64,000 bases of DNA, from positions 434,001-498,000 of the forward strand of contig CBFIAR010000001.1 of assembly GCA_965660625.1 (NCBI GenBank). The letters run 5' to 3'. The number at the start of each line of letters is the position of its first letter. Within the stretch, counting starts at the first letter, position 1. The position numbers and the translations under genes are program-made. The DNA is from Glaciecola sp965660625. Its GTDB lineage: Bacteria > Pseudomonadota > Gammaproteobacteria > Enterobacterales > Alteromonadaceae. The notes below the pieces were generated by a model that saw nothing but the letters and a program-made list of their open reading frames with translations, was not told the DNA's origin and did no database searches. Shown here one piece after another: positions 36,156 to 45,196 of the stretch.

Positions 36156-36950
36156 CTAATTTTTAGGCGTTAAACCAAGCGCTTGGTGCCATAGTTGATA
36201 GGTCAATTCTATAAAACCTGCTTGTTTTTTGCAGCCCTCTTCGACTTCTTTGATCGGAATATTGTTTTGCTTAGCGTAAGCCGTTAATAATAGGTCGCGC
36301 TGTCTGATGTCGAAAGCATTAACTTTAGCGCATGAAAGTAAGTCAAAATAACGATTCCCAATGCCTGCATATTCCCAATCAAGAATAATTTTAGTGGGGA
36401 TACATAGGTGCTCCCAAACAAGGTCATTGTGACAAAAAACCTGTTCTTCTGGATATGACGCTATGTTCTCGAACCACTTCTCGGTTGCTCTGCTGACTTC
36501 ATCAACTAAAACTGTGGGTGGATTTGCTACTGACGCTAAGTACCGATGCCATTGTCTGGGTAAATCAACAAAGTTGGCTTGCACCTCACTGTTGTGCACA
36601 TCTGTTAAGGCGGTCGCTAGTGAATGTGTGTGTACCTCATCAAAATATAACACCGTGGGGCTTCTTTTTAGTTTTATCCACTGTTCAACATAAATACCGG
36701 TATCTATTGATAAGTAAATTGGCTTTGGCGCCAAGCCCTTTTTTGACAGAGCCAATTGAAGATCGAAGCAGTCTTGGCGATCAATGCAGAGATAATCATC
36801 TCCTTTAAACTCCTTTACCAAATAATCATTAGCATCATCACTTAGGTGGTAAGTATGATTTATTGCCCCGCCCGACAAAGGATGTATATTGGCATCATCC
36901 GTTAAGCCCAGAGGGGCTTTAAGAAGCATTATGAGTTCATCACTTTGCAC
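36156..36950 (-). CDS. APH/choline-kinase-fold kinase, probable thiamine kinase
   Basis: 264 residues of the aminoglycoside-phosphotransferase/choline kinase fold. The N-lobe has a glycine loop (PLSGGAINHTYH). The catalytic loop CHNDLVWEH at 173-181 has catalytic Asp176 but carries His181 where the Brenner motif HxDxxxxN normally has the Mg-binding Asn; Asp191 of ILDWEYAG is the DFG-equivalent. It is the last gene of the TPP-riboswitch operon, directly after pnuT, so phosphorylation of imported thiamine is the likely role (ThiK-like). That role is inferred from context. Confidence 0.72.
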   Translation of the reverse strand: MQSDELIMLLKAPLGLTDDANIHPLSGGAINHTYHLSDDANDYLVKEFKGDDYLCIDRQDCFDLQLALSKKGLAPKPIYLSIDTGIYVEQWIKLKRSPTVLYFDEVHTHSLATALTDVHNSEVQANFVDLPRQWHRYLASVANPPTVLVDEVSRATEKWFENIASYPEEQVFCHNDLVWEHLCIPTKIILDWEYAGIGNRYFDLLSCAKVNAFDIRQRDLLLTAYAKQNNIPIKEVEEGCKKQAGFIELTYQLWHQALGLTPKN

Positions 36951-36964
36951 TAGGCTCTCCTATC

Positions 36965-37558
36965 TCATCTTAAATTTTTGCGCCAATTTAAAAAGCCATA
37001 AACTGACATCGCAGTATAAAAGAACATGAGTAAGCACGTTAGATAAAGTCCACTTTGGTACATAAGATAAGCACTTGCAGGATTAACAATTAACCAATAA
37101 ATCCAGTTATCGATTTTTTTACGGGCAGTCATTACCGTTGCTATCACTGAAAATACCGCAGTACCGGCATCTAACCAGACCCAATCACCGGAAAACCACT
37201 GAGTGCCAATCTTAGTTAGCATTATCGTCGTCGCACAGCCAAACAAGACTAACAAAACATGTATTTTAATATTCATCCGCGTGACGGACAGTGACAACTT
37301 ATCTTTGCTTTGCTTCCAACTCAAAAAACCAACGACAGCCATAACGATATAGTAAAAATTTAACAACATTTGAAAAACTAAAGTAACTTCCCAATATAAA
37401 TAAACGTAAATTCCTGTACCGAGAAATGCGCAAGGCCAGCACCATATATTTTGTCTAGCCGCTAAAATGACATAGAGAATAGCGAGCACAACGGCGAGCA
37501 GTTCCAGCAGACTTTGCTGCTGGAACTGCTGCACTGCACCGTTAAAAAACTCAGTCAC
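36965..37558 (-). CDS. pnuT: PnuC-family thiamine transporter (PnuT)
   Basis: 197-residue inner-membrane protein with about seven helices, PnuC-type: YLYWEVTLVFQMLLNFYYIVMAVVGFLSW and a similar C-terminal GFLNW. PnuC proteins move vitamin nucleosides by facilitated diffusion with metabolic trapping. Placement behind a TPP riboswitch and before a kinase points to thiamine (PnuT) rather than nicotinamide riboside. The start overlaps the YkoF-like gene by 4 bases. Confidence 0.88.
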   Translation of the reverse strand: MTEFFNGAVQQFQQQSLLELLAVVLAILYVILAARQNIWCWPCAFLGTGIYVYLYWEVTLVFQMLLNFYYIVMAVVGFLSWKQSKDKLSLSVTRMNIKIHVLLVLFGCATTIMLTKIGTQWFSGDWVWLDAGTAVFSVIATVMTARKKIDNWIYWLIVNPASAYLMYQSGLYLTCLLMFFYTAMSVYGFLNWRKNLR

Positions 37559-37812
37559 ACACCTGAGCCCATTTTGTCACCATTTAAAAATTTACACACA
37601 AACACAGCTTGCCCCGTTTCCAGGTAAGTGCGCTTCATTTCCTTACCCAAAACTGATATAACGTGATCATAATCACCACTAATAATGGTGCTTGTGGCTG
37701 ATGTACTAGTCTCAAGATTTGCATCTTCATTTAGTCGGTCTATAAAAGCTTTTATAGGTGCTATATACTTTTCATTGAGCGGATACAATGAGATATCAAC
37801 AACGAGCTTCAT
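37555..37812 (-). CDS. YkoF/MTH1187-type thiamine-binding protein
   Basis: 85 residues with the compact ferredoxin-like fold pattern of the thiamine-binding YkoF/MTH1187 family: VVDISLYPLNEKYIAPIKAFIDRLN at the start and a second conserved strand later. YkoF binds thiamine or its pyrimidine precursor. Lies in the riboswitch operon, 11 bases after the receptor and overlapping pnuT by 4. It lacks a signal peptide, so it is probably cytoplasmic. The role is inferred. Confidence 0.75.
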   Translation of the reverse strand: MKLVVDISLYPLNEKYIAPIKAFIDRLNEDANLETSTSATSTIISGDYDHVISVLGKEMKRTYLETGQAVFVCKFLNGDKMGSGV

Positions 37813-37823
37813 CCATATTCTCC

Positions 37824-39992
37824 TTAAAAACGATAAGTTGCGGTAACACCAAGTTGACGCTCTTGGCCAAACTGGTAGTAAGGTTCTTCCGGAAAGTAGC
37901 CATCTCGTGGGTCATTATTGAAGCCGCCAAAGCCTCTCGTGAGCAGCTTTCTATCAAACACATTCTTTGCCCATAGCTGAACCAGCACATCGTCCCATTG
38001 CCAACTAATCTCTGTATTAACTACAGCGGTAAATGGCGCTCGTTCGTCGTGTCCAACTGAAAAACGATGACGATCCTTCCCCTCAAACTCGACAACCCAT
38101 GCGACGTCCTCAGTGAGGTCGTATTTAGTAGAAACATAGAATGTTATTTTAGGCGACTGAGCCTGTTTTTGTTTATTCACAAAGCTACCGTCAACGAGTT
38201 GGTAGTTGCCAAATGTGGCATCTAAGTAGCCAAGGTTGACAATCGCGCTCAGACTATCGCTCAACTGCCAATTACTTGACACTTCCATGCCTTTATTAAT
38301 ACCGGTGTCAGCATTACCAATCACATCTATAAACGCCACTGCACCGCTGCCGTCTTGTCTATTTAAAACAGCGAAATCACTTACTTGTGCATCTTCGCGT
38401 TGCATGTAGAAAAATGTTAGAGAAACCTTTCCTATCATTCCATCTGCGCCGCTTACATCACCCTTGATGCCAAGCTCATAATTCCAATTATATTCAGGCG
38501 AAAATAGACGATCGTTTTGTGAAACACGCTCGTCAGCATTAAAACCGCCTGCTTTGTATGAACGCGAGATGCTGGAGTGAAAGGTTGTTTGCGCGATCGC
38601 ATAGCTGACACTTAATTTAGCTGCAACTAGGCTATCATCTAAGACTTCAGAAAATCCGTTGCTATCAATGTAGTCTGCGTCAAATTTTTCTGCACGAGCT
38701 CCTGCCGTGATTGAAAGCGGCTCCGATAGTTGCCAACTGCGTTCACCGTATATTGCGACTGAATTTGGCTCATACAGGCTGGTAAAGTTATCGCTTGCGT
38801 AGGTATAAAATCGAGTAAGATCTTGTTCACTTTGCTGATAATACAGCCCTACAACCCAAGGTGAATTTACATCAGTAGATGCATACCGAGCGTCGATGGT
38901 CTGATTGCTAACCGCTCTTTTGTACTGATCAAACGAACTATATTCGTCCGGATGAAAGCCGACATATGTCCAGTCTTCGTCGTAACCGTAATTAAGGTCT
39001 GCGTTCAGAGTAGTCAGCGAAAGTGACAAAGAATGTGCACCTAAGTCTTGAATATACTTAATACTGGCAGCTTGAGTGTCGGTACGATCAAAGCCTGGCT
39101 CATCTGAACGTGTTTTGTTGTCATTATCTAAGGAAAATGCATCGTAACCGTTATCAACATCGAAATGGTACAGTTTTAACTCTAGATCTGCAGATTCTGA
39201 AATCGCATAATCGATGGCAAGCTTTACATTAAACTCGTCAATATTATTGGTGTCATCGCGCTTGAGAAAAATATTATCGACGAAGCCATCGCTATTAACT
39301 TTCTGTATGGCTATACGCGCATTTACCCCCTCCGCTATCTGGTCTGAATAAGCGGCACTGAATCGCTGCGTATTGTATTGTGCAAAGCTTCCTTGTATGT
39401 AACCTGCTGGTGAATCAGTCGCTACATTACTCACTATCTTAATAATACCCGCCAATCCCGTGGCGCCGAATCCTGTAGATTGTGGACCAGATAATACTTC
39501 TACTTGTTGAACATCAAATAGGGCCCCAAGACCACCTAATCCAGAAAAATTAATTTCATCAACAACCAGCGCAACAGAAGCGTTAATGGGTTCAGCAAAT
39601 AGACTGCGCTCCCCTATGCCTCTAATTTGAATAAATTTACCTCTGGATGCGCCACTACTAAAATTCAGGTTAGGGACGACCCCGATAATATCTTCTAGTT
39701 GCTCCGCTTGACGTAAACTTAACGAACGCTCGCCAAGGACGGTAACACTAGTTGCCAAATTATCCGGGCTGCGCTGACTAAAATCGGAGGTGACTACGAT
39801 ACGCTCAACTGCATCCCCTTGCTCATCACTATTATTGTTGGAAGTTGCTTGTGCTAAAACTGCTGGATTGAAAGTCGCACCAATTAAGGCAAATGCTACT
39901 GACGATGCAATACGCTTGATGCTGCATAATTTTTGAAATTGGCTTGTGCTTTTAAAGCGAGTTTGTTGCTTTACTGTTTTACTGTTTTTCAT
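37824..39992 (-). CDS. TonB-dependent outer-membrane receptor, probable thiamine uptake
   Basis: 722 residues. A signal peptide ends near AVLAQA (about residue 48, with a long charged N-region). Then a TonB-box-like VERIVVTS, a plug domain (GVVPNLNFSSGASRG, IQIRGIGERSLF, VEVLSGPQSTGFGATGLAGII) and a 22-strand barrel ending LGVTATYRF with terminal Phe. It is the first gene after a TPP riboswitch, so it should import thiamine or its phosphates. Substrate assignment is by context, consistent with thiamine-regulated receptors in Rodionov-type comparative analyses. Confidence 0.85.
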   Translation of the reverse strand: MKNSKTVKQQTRFKSTSQFQKLCSIKRIASSVAFALIGATFNPAVLAQATSNNNSDEQGDAVERIVVTSDFSQRSPDNLATSVTVLGERSLSLRQAEQLEDIIGVVPNLNFSSGASRGKFIQIRGIGERSLFAEPINASVALVVDEINFSGLGGLGALFDVQQVEVLSGPQSTGFGATGLAGIIKIVSNVATDSPAGYIQGSFAQYNTQRFSAAYSDQIAEGVNARIAIQKVNSDGFVDNIFLKRDDTNNIDEFNVKLAIDYAISESADLELKLYHFDVDNGYDAFSLDNDNKTRSDEPGFDRTDTQAASIKYIQDLGAHSLSLSLTTLNADLNYGYDEDWTYVGFHPDEYSSFDQYKRAVSNQTIDARYASTDVNSPWVVGLYYQQSEQDLTRFYTYASDNFTSLYEPNSVAIYGERSWQLSEPLSITAGARAEKFDADYIDSNGFSEVLDDSLVAAKLSVSYAIAQTTFHSSISRSYKAGGFNADERVSQNDRLFSPEYNWNYELGIKGDVSGADGMIGKVSLTFFYMQREDAQVSDFAVLNRQDGSGAVAFIDVIGNADTGINKGMEVSSNWQLSDSLSAIVNLGYLDATFGNYQLVDGSFVNKQKQAQSPKITFYVSTKYDLTEDVAWVVEFEGKDRHRFSVGHDERAPFTAVVNTEISWQWDDVLVQLWAKNVFDRKLLTRGFGGFNNDPRDGYFPEEPYYQFGQERQLGVTATYRF

Positions 39993-40054
39993 TTGGTTCT
40001 CTTCATGTATTAGAAAAGAGCCGGTGTTGGAGCAGGTAATTGAAGTGTTTATAC

Positions 40055-40140
40055 AACCATTCCTACGCCGGTACTAACCGGATCAGGTAAATAAGGGTTT
40101 TCAAATGAATCTCAGCAGCATATTGCTGCACCCCTTGGCT
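40055..40140 (-). ncRNA. TPP riboswitch (THI element)
   Basis: Minus strand, 86 bases, in the receptor leader. It shows the conserved GGGGTGC, GCTGAGA, ACCCTT, ACCTGATCCGG and GCGTAGGAA segments. The closing P1 helix is AGCCA (40140-40136) with TGGTT (40059-40055). About 62 bases separate it from the receptor ATG, room for a translational or terminator expression platform; no strong terminator with a T-run is seen, favouring translational control. High TPP should switch the operon off. Confidence 0.96.
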
Positions 40141-40167
40141 AAACGCGTTATTGAAAACGCTGAGAGC

Positions 40168-40195
40168 ATGATATCAACAAAAAGTTGAAAGTAAA
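40168..40195 (-). promoter_or_regulatory. Promoter of the thiamine operon
   Basis: On the minus strand TTTACT (40195-40190), a 16-base spacer and TATCAT (40173-40168) place the start about 20 bases before the riboswitch. Confidence 0.5.
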
Positions 40196-40289
40196 TCAGT
40201 CTATTGATTAAACGGTGCTTTTTAATCTACTCTTTACAAGTAAGCGCAGTGTGTAACCCAGTTTGTTACTTAAATTAGCTTTTAGCTCG

Positions 40290-40703
40290 CTACTCCGTGG
40301 TTAACAATTTCATTTCTAGTTCTATTTGAGATTGTAACCCTGCCATTGTTTTACCGTGCTCAACAGGCTGTCTCGTTACAGGATCTACTCTAACAAAAAC
40401 AATATCGTCAGCCAAACAGATGGTTTTTTTAGTCGCTTTATTACGGACTAAACACGTTACAGTAATTGAGGTTCTGCCGACCTTTTTTGTTACTAGTCCA
40501 AATTCGACTATATCACCTTGAGTAGCTGGGCTTTCAAAGCTTATTTCACCAATATGCTTGGTGACTAGGCAGTTCGTTTCCAATTGACAAATTGCATAAA
40601 TAGCCGCTTCTTCATCAATCCACTCTAATGCTCTGCCTCCGAAAAGTGAATTGGCATAATTCAAATCATTGGGCATTACTAAACGTCTGGATAAAAAACG
40701 CAT
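40290..40703 (-). CDS. Acyl-CoA thioesterase (hotdog fold, YciA-like)
   Basis: 137 residues starting at ATG 40703, which has AAGGA 7 bases upstream; longer readings into the divergent tmcA region lack this. Hotdog motifs PNDLNYANSLFGGRALEWIDEEAA and HIGEISFESPATQGDIVEFG are YciA/BACH-type. Hydrolyses acyl-CoA thioesters; chain-length preference unknown. Divergent from tmcA with 65 bases between starts. Confidence 0.88.
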   Translation of the reverse strand: MRFLSRRLVMPNDLNYANSLFGGRALEWIDEEAAIYAICQLETNCLVTKHIGEISFESPATQGDIVEFGLVTKKVGRTSITVTCLVRNKATKKTICLADDIVFVRVDPVTRQPVEHGKTMAGLQSQIELEMKLLTTE

Positions 40704-40768
40704 TTTTTTCCTTATCAATGTAGAATAATCGGGTTGGTAAGACATCATTATAAAAGAGAGTACGTAGA

Positions 40769-43039
40769 TTGACAGGCAAATCACTCATTGATTGGTTTAC
40801 AAAGCGGAAAACACAGTTAAGCCACAGGCAATTATTGCTAATGAGTGGCGATGCTGATTGGTGTCAGCAACAAGCAGAACTATTGTTAAAGCATGCAAGC
40901 TCACCCGCTTTATTGTTGACTAAAACAACATTGGGCTTTAACGACATCGACAACTATCACTTTCTGACTATTTGCCAAATATCGCAGTATAAACAACAAC
41001 TTGGAACGGAATATAACACTGTCATTTACAATGCCTTTGATGGGCTTAAGCCTAGCGCACTATACGCAATAGAAGGCATTATAGGGAAGTCTGGATTACT
41101 TGTAATACTCTGCCCTGCTTTTGAAAATTGGGCAGCGTATGAAGCCGCGCATCCAGGTATTGCCTTTAGCTTCAATACACAACACTCAATAAGTCTTTTC
41201 ATTCAGAGAGTGCAACAAATAGTGCTTAAAGATAACTCTGTTGCGTATATCACGCGCTGCAAAAATCATCTTCCCTTTGCTTTTCTATATGCACATTTGC
41301 ACGTTGAAGTTCTGCAAAATAAAAACCTACCAGCTAATCACCTGCTATGTGAATTAAGTACTGAGCAGCAAATCGTCTTTAATGACGCATTAAACAATAT
41401 GAACGCAGAGAAATCGATTGGCTTACTGACAGCAAAGCGTGGTAGAGGGAAGTCGACCTTACTAGGTAGACTCGCGGCTAACATGACGATGATGGGAAGT
41501 GACGCAAGGATCTATATCACAGCACCTCATATCAACAATGCGCAACGAGCTCAAGATGAATACAAGAAGGCGATATCGCATTTAACATTAGGCACTGAGT
41601 CGACTGTTCAAAAAGGCGCGACAAAACACAAAAAGTTAGAGCTCGAGTTTATCGCGCCGGACCAACTATCACATTTGACTAAACAGGCAATACTCATAGT
41701 TGATGAAGCTGCGGCCATTGCCCCATCAATCTTACTGTATGCGTGCAGCAAATTCACTCATGTCCTAATGGCTACGACCGTTGCGGGATATGAAGGCAGT
41801 GGATTGGGTTTTAGTCTGCGTGTTTTACCTAAAGTAAGCGCGCTGCGCCGTTCATTAAACGCCTCATTTCATCATGCCGAATTACATAAGCCCTTGCGCT
41901 GGTTCGACGGAGACGTTTTAGAAGCATTATTTGCTGATATATTTGCCCCTTTTGCGACTGATGTAACCTTGCCAGCGATTAAGTCACAGCGACTACTTTC
42001 AAAAACCTATCCCATTAATCGAGCGCACCAGCAGATTGCCGCTCACTATCATCAGCTCGATAAGAAATGGCTTATTGAGCATGGCTATATACTAACTCAA
42101 GTCGTTGGTTTGTTGACCCAAAGTCACTATCAAACGACACCGGATGATTTGATGCGAATTCTTGATGCGTCAGATCAGCATATTGCTATATTAGCAAATA
42201 GTGATGACTTGACGCTTCCAGGCACACTAATAACGTCGGTTGCCATTATTACACATGAAGGGAACCTCAAGTTGCCGTCTAACGACCCACTACTGGAAGG
42301 AATATTATGCTCCCAACGCAGGGTTAATGGACATCTTGTTGCACAGAACTTAACCACCACTTTTTGCGACGATTGGTTTATAACAGCGAGAAGTTGGCGT
42401 ATTAGCCGTATCGCTGTGAATCCCGAACTCCGCAGACTAGGTTTAGGTCAATGTTTACTAGAATACATTAGGGGATCTGCTGAACAAACCGAAGTGGACT
42501 ATCTGTCGACATCTTTTGGACTAACTACCGAACTGCTTTCATTTTGGTGGTCACAAAATTATAGTCTACTAAAAATTGGGGCAAGAAGAGATACTTCGAG
42601 TGGTGAACACAGCGGTATCATGTTCGCATCGTTAACCAAAAGCGCAGACCACAAGTTTTCTTCCTATCGTTCCGTAGCGGTAGACGATATCGGCTATTTG
42701 TTACAACACATCTCAAACCTGGATGTATACTCAGATTCCGTGCTATTAAAGCCCGACCTTATTCTAAAGGACCAAGAAAACAGGACTTCATTAACCCACA
42801 GCTGCTCTTTCGCAAGCTCTGTTCATGACGCTCGAATTGCACAATTTACTATGCAGAAACGCAGTTTTACCAATACTGCCGCTAGCATTTATGCACATTT
42901 GCAGAACAAACACGACGAAGCCTCAGAACACCTACAAACCCTTTTTAAAAAGGCTCATCAGAAACATTTATCAAAGGAACAAAGGCATTCGATACTTGCG
43001 GAGTTGCGACACAAACTTCAACATAGCAAGATTGATTAA
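40769..43039 (+). CDS. tmcA: tRNA(Met) cytidine acetyltransferase
   Basis: 756 residues (E. coli 671). Makes ac4C34 in elongator tRNA-Met. An RNA-helicase-like module carries Walker A AKRGRGKST near residue 225 and the DEAA box (LIVDEAAAIAPS); the GNAT domain has RIAVNPELRRLGLGQCLLEYI. The start is a TTG at 40769, preceded by AGAGAG; the next in-frame ATG (codon 25) would remove part of the N-terminal domain. The extra length lies mostly in the C-terminal tail. Confidence 0.93.
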   Translation: MTGKSLIDWFTKRKTQLSHRQLLLMSGDADWCQQQAELLLKHASSPALLLTKTTLGFNDIDNYHFLTICQISQYKQQLGTEYNTVIYNAFDGLKPSALYAIEGIIGKSGLLVILCPAFENWAAYEAAHPGIAFSFNTQHSISLFIQRVQQIVLKDNSVAYITRCKNHLPFAFLYAHLHVEVLQNKNLPANHLLCELSTEQQIVFNDALNNMNAEKSIGLLTAKRGRGKSTLLGRLAANMTMMGSDARIYITAPHINNAQRAQDEYKKAISHLTLGTESTVQKGATKHKKLELEFIAPDQLSHLTKQAILIVDEAAAIAPSILLYACSKFTHVLMATTVAGYEGSGLGFSLRVLPKVSALRRSLNASFHHAELHKPLRWFDGDVLEALFADIFAPFATDVTLPAIKSQRLLSKTYPINRAHQQIAAHYHQLDKKWLIEHGYILTQVVGLLTQSHYQTTPDDLMRILDASDQHIAILANSDDLTLPGTLITSVAIITHEGNLKLPSNDPLLEGILCSQRRVNGHLVAQNLTTTFCDDWFITARSWRISRIAVNPELRRLGLGQCLLEYIRGSAEQTEVDYLSTSFGLTTELLSFWWSQNYSLLKIGARRDTSSGEHSGIMFASLTKSADHKFSSYRSVAVDDIGYLLQHISNLDVYSDSVLLKPDLILKDQENRTSLTHSCSFASSVHDARIAQFTMQKRSFTNTAASIYAHLQNKHDEASEHLQTLFKKAHQKHLSKEQRHSILAELRHKLQHSKID

Positions 43040-43209
43040 TAGTTTTCATACCATCGCTCGCCAATTGCAAAGTAATCCCAATCTCATTGTCACCTGAACA
43101 GTCTTTTGCGCTAATACACTTTATTTAAAGTTGTGTACTTCTAACTTCCTATGGCTTCCTTCAGATCACACCGTTACCCAGTGACGCCCTTGCCATTCGG
43201 ATTATCTTC

Positions 43210-43273
43210 CCCTTAGTCAGGGTGATTCAGGTTTCTTTCAACCTGACGGGTTTGCCAGCTTCGCTGGGCAAAC
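43210..43273 (+). other. Series of hairpins downstream of tmcA (unexplained)
   Basis: The 278-base gap after tmcA contains CCCT/AGGG (43210-43213 with 43219-43222), TCAGGTT/AACCTGA (43227-43233 with 43240-43246), and GTTTGCCAGC with GCTGG-G-CAAAC (43250-43273, 10 pairs with one bulge and a TTC loop), immediately followed by the terminator. The preceding 43140-43200 stretch is GC-richer than its surroundings. No ORF. It looks like a structured RNA tail or a remnant of a repeat element. Confidence 0.55.
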
Positions 43274-43303
43274 AAAAAAAGCTCCTAAAAAGGAGCTTTT
43301 TTT
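43274..43303. terminator. Bidirectional terminator between tmcA and the TonB2 operon
   Basis: A perfect 13-bp stem: AAAAAAAGCTCCT (43274-43286) with AGGAGCTTTTTTT (43291-43303) and a four-base loop. Serves convergent tmcA and the TPR gene. Confidence 0.93.
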
Positions 43304-43317
43304 CAATCAGACAGTAA

Positions 43318-44583
43318 TTAAATCCTAATGCCTCTATTCGACGCTTTAGTCTTAATATAGGGTTCCCATGCTAATGCATTTTTACGAATACCTGAGTCTT
43401 TCTTAGCTTCCTGCGCGGCTGCCATGGCGGCCTTGTAGTCACCTAAGTAGAAATAAGCTTCGATAAGTGCATATTGCACTTTACCTTCATTTTCTTGGTT
43501 ATTAATGAGTGACATTTTCAGCGCTTCAACAGCGCCTTTATAATCACCAGCAGTTAACAACATCGAACCTTGCCTGCGATAGAGTTCTGGATCAGAAGCC
43601 ACCTTCGCAGCTTGACCAAAATACGACGCGGCTTTCTTAAATTCACGAGCTTGGTAAGCGGAATTAGCTACCGCAGATAACGTGTCTTTATCTTTTGGTA
43701 TCAAACCTGATTTGATATGCTTTTCCATTAACGCAGTTGCACGATGCGGGATACCATTTACGCTGTAAAGCTGAGCAAGTTGTTTATGTTGCGTCGCCGT
43801 TGTCAGGTGACCCTTCATATACGCCAATTCAAACATCGTAAGTGCCATCGGGTAGTTTTCAGAAATTTGGTAGAACAAACCGGCATTTTTAAACCATGCT
43901 GTTGAGTCAGGAAATAGTGGAAGCGCTGTCTCAATGACGTCGATAGCCTCTTTATATTTCTTCTGCTCATAGTAAACGCTCATTTTAATAGCATATGGCG
44001 TTTCTTTTGCTGGGTCTAAAAACTTAATCGCCTTGTCTGCCGGAGCGATAACTTTATCCAACTGCTTCAACTCTTTGTAAGCATTAGCAATTTTAAGATA
44101 AGTCATACCGTCTTCTTTACAAGTAAACTTCATCCATTTTTCAAACCAACCTATCGCCTCTTGATAATCGCCAGCTTCGTACTTTAAATCGCCAACCAAT
44201 TTTATAATAGGCGCGTGATCGTTATCGTTCAATACTTTAACTTTAACGGCACGTTCTAAGTAGTCTGCAGCTTCCGCTCTCTTACCAGGTTCTGAAACTA
44301 GCAATTGTCCCAGAAATCTGTCGACAGATGCTCTATCAAAAGGGTCGTCAGTCTCAATCTCGTAAAGCAACTCGATCGCTTCTTTAACCAAATCTTGATT
44401 GTAAGCCTCAAACGCTTTGTTAAGCTTTTTACCTACTTTCTGACCTAGTAACTTAGTTTTGGCTGGTTGGTAACCAGGACATTGAATTGCTAAGTTGGCT
44501 TGCGCGACAGATAAAGTGGAATAAGACCCCATCACTAGTGCAGAACCCAACAACAACGAAGCTTTAAGAGTTTTAAATTTCAT
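43318..44583 (-). CDS. TPR protein of the TonB2 system
   Basis: 421 residues with a signal peptide (cleavage near LSVAQA, residue 28) followed by about nine tetratricopeptide repeats (for example DYQEAIGWFEKWMKF, YKEAIDVIETALPLFPDSTAWF, EFKKAASYFGQAA). It is the last gene of the DUF3450-TtpC-ExbB2-ExbD2-TonB2-TPR operon, 3 bases after tonB2. Probably a periplasmic scaffold linked to TonB2; exact function unknown. Confidence 0.82.
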   Translation of the reverse strand: MKFKTLKASLLLGSALVMGSYSTLSVAQANLAIQCPGYQPAKTKLLGQKVGKKLNKAFEAYNQDLVKEAIELLYEIETDDPFDRASVDRFLGQLLVSEPGKRAEAADYLERAVKVKVLNDNDHAPIIKLVGDLKYEAGDYQEAIGWFEKWMKFTCKEDGMTYLKIANAYKELKQLDKVIAPADKAIKFLDPAKETPYAIKMSVYYEQKKYKEAIDVIETALPLFPDSTAWFKNAGLFYQISENYPMALTMFELAYMKGHLTTATQHKQLAQLYSVNGIPHRATALMEKHIKSGLIPKDKDTLSAVANSAYQAREFKKAASYFGQAAKVASDPELYRRQGSMLLTAGDYKGAVEALKMSLINNQENEGKVQYALIEAYFYLGDYKAAMAAAQEAKKDSGIRKNALAWEPYIKTKASNRGIRI

Positions 44584-44586
44584 AAC

Positions 44587-45195
44587 TTATTCTCCTAGCT
44601 TAAAGTCTAATTGAACTTCAAGTCCATATTGCTTTTGGGCAACACCATCAACTATTTTTGGACGATACTTCCATTTACGAAGTGCACGCTTTGCGTTGCG
44701 ATCAAAAATACGTTTAGGGTCTGCGTCAATAACTTCTACGTCTTCCACGCCACCCACTTCGTTTATAGTGAACGACAAACGAACCCAACCCTCTTTGCCA
44801 TCGCGAGAAGCTTGAGGTGGATAGTCTGGTGGAATACGTACGATTGGCGCTGCGTCACCGTCACGCATTGCTCCGACACCGCCTACTGCAGTACTGATAC
44901 CACCTGTATCTACAGCGGGTATCGACAAACTAAAGCCAGACGCATCTGGATCCGCTGCATCAGGTTCAACCAACTCTACTTTTGGTGGTTCTTGAGGTGG
45001 TGGTGGCGGTGGTGGTGGCTTTCTCACACGCGTCTGCACTTCGTCGTCAGGTTTTTGCATGACGATATCAATAACAGGAGGTGGAGGTAGTGCTTCCATT
45101 GCTTTTCCATCATTCTCGACCAACTTAGCCATGATAATGAATAGACCAAAGGCAATTGATGCACCAAGCAAAATGGAAACTATAAATCTAACCAT
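44587..45195 (-). CDS. tonB2: TonB2 energy transducer
   Basis: 202 residues: an N-terminal membrane anchor (about 4-24), a proline-rich periplasmic stretch with eight consecutive Pro at 60-67, and a C-terminal TonB domain (YPPQASRDGKEGWVRLSFTI, AKRALRKWKYRP). Transfers proton-motive energy to outer-membrane receptors. It lies 1 base after exbD2; the compact form without a long Pro/Lys spacer is typical of the TonB2 type. Confidence 0.92.
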   Translation of the reverse strand: MVRFIVSILLGASIAFGLFIIMAKLVENDGKAMEALPPPPVIDIVMQKPDDEVQTRVRKPPPPPPPPQEPPKVELVEPDAADPDASGFSLSIPAVDTGGISTAVGGVGAMRDGDAAPIVRIPPDYPPQASRDGKEGWVRLSFTINEVGGVEDVEVIDADPKRIFDRNAKRALRKWKYRPKIVDGVAQKQYGLEVQLDFKLGE

Positions 45196-45196
45196 G

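Noticed and set aside
44611..45090. Open frame on the + strand opposite tonB2
   Set aside because: It is a shadow of the proline-rich tonB2 region; the Arg/Trp runs are a composition artefact.
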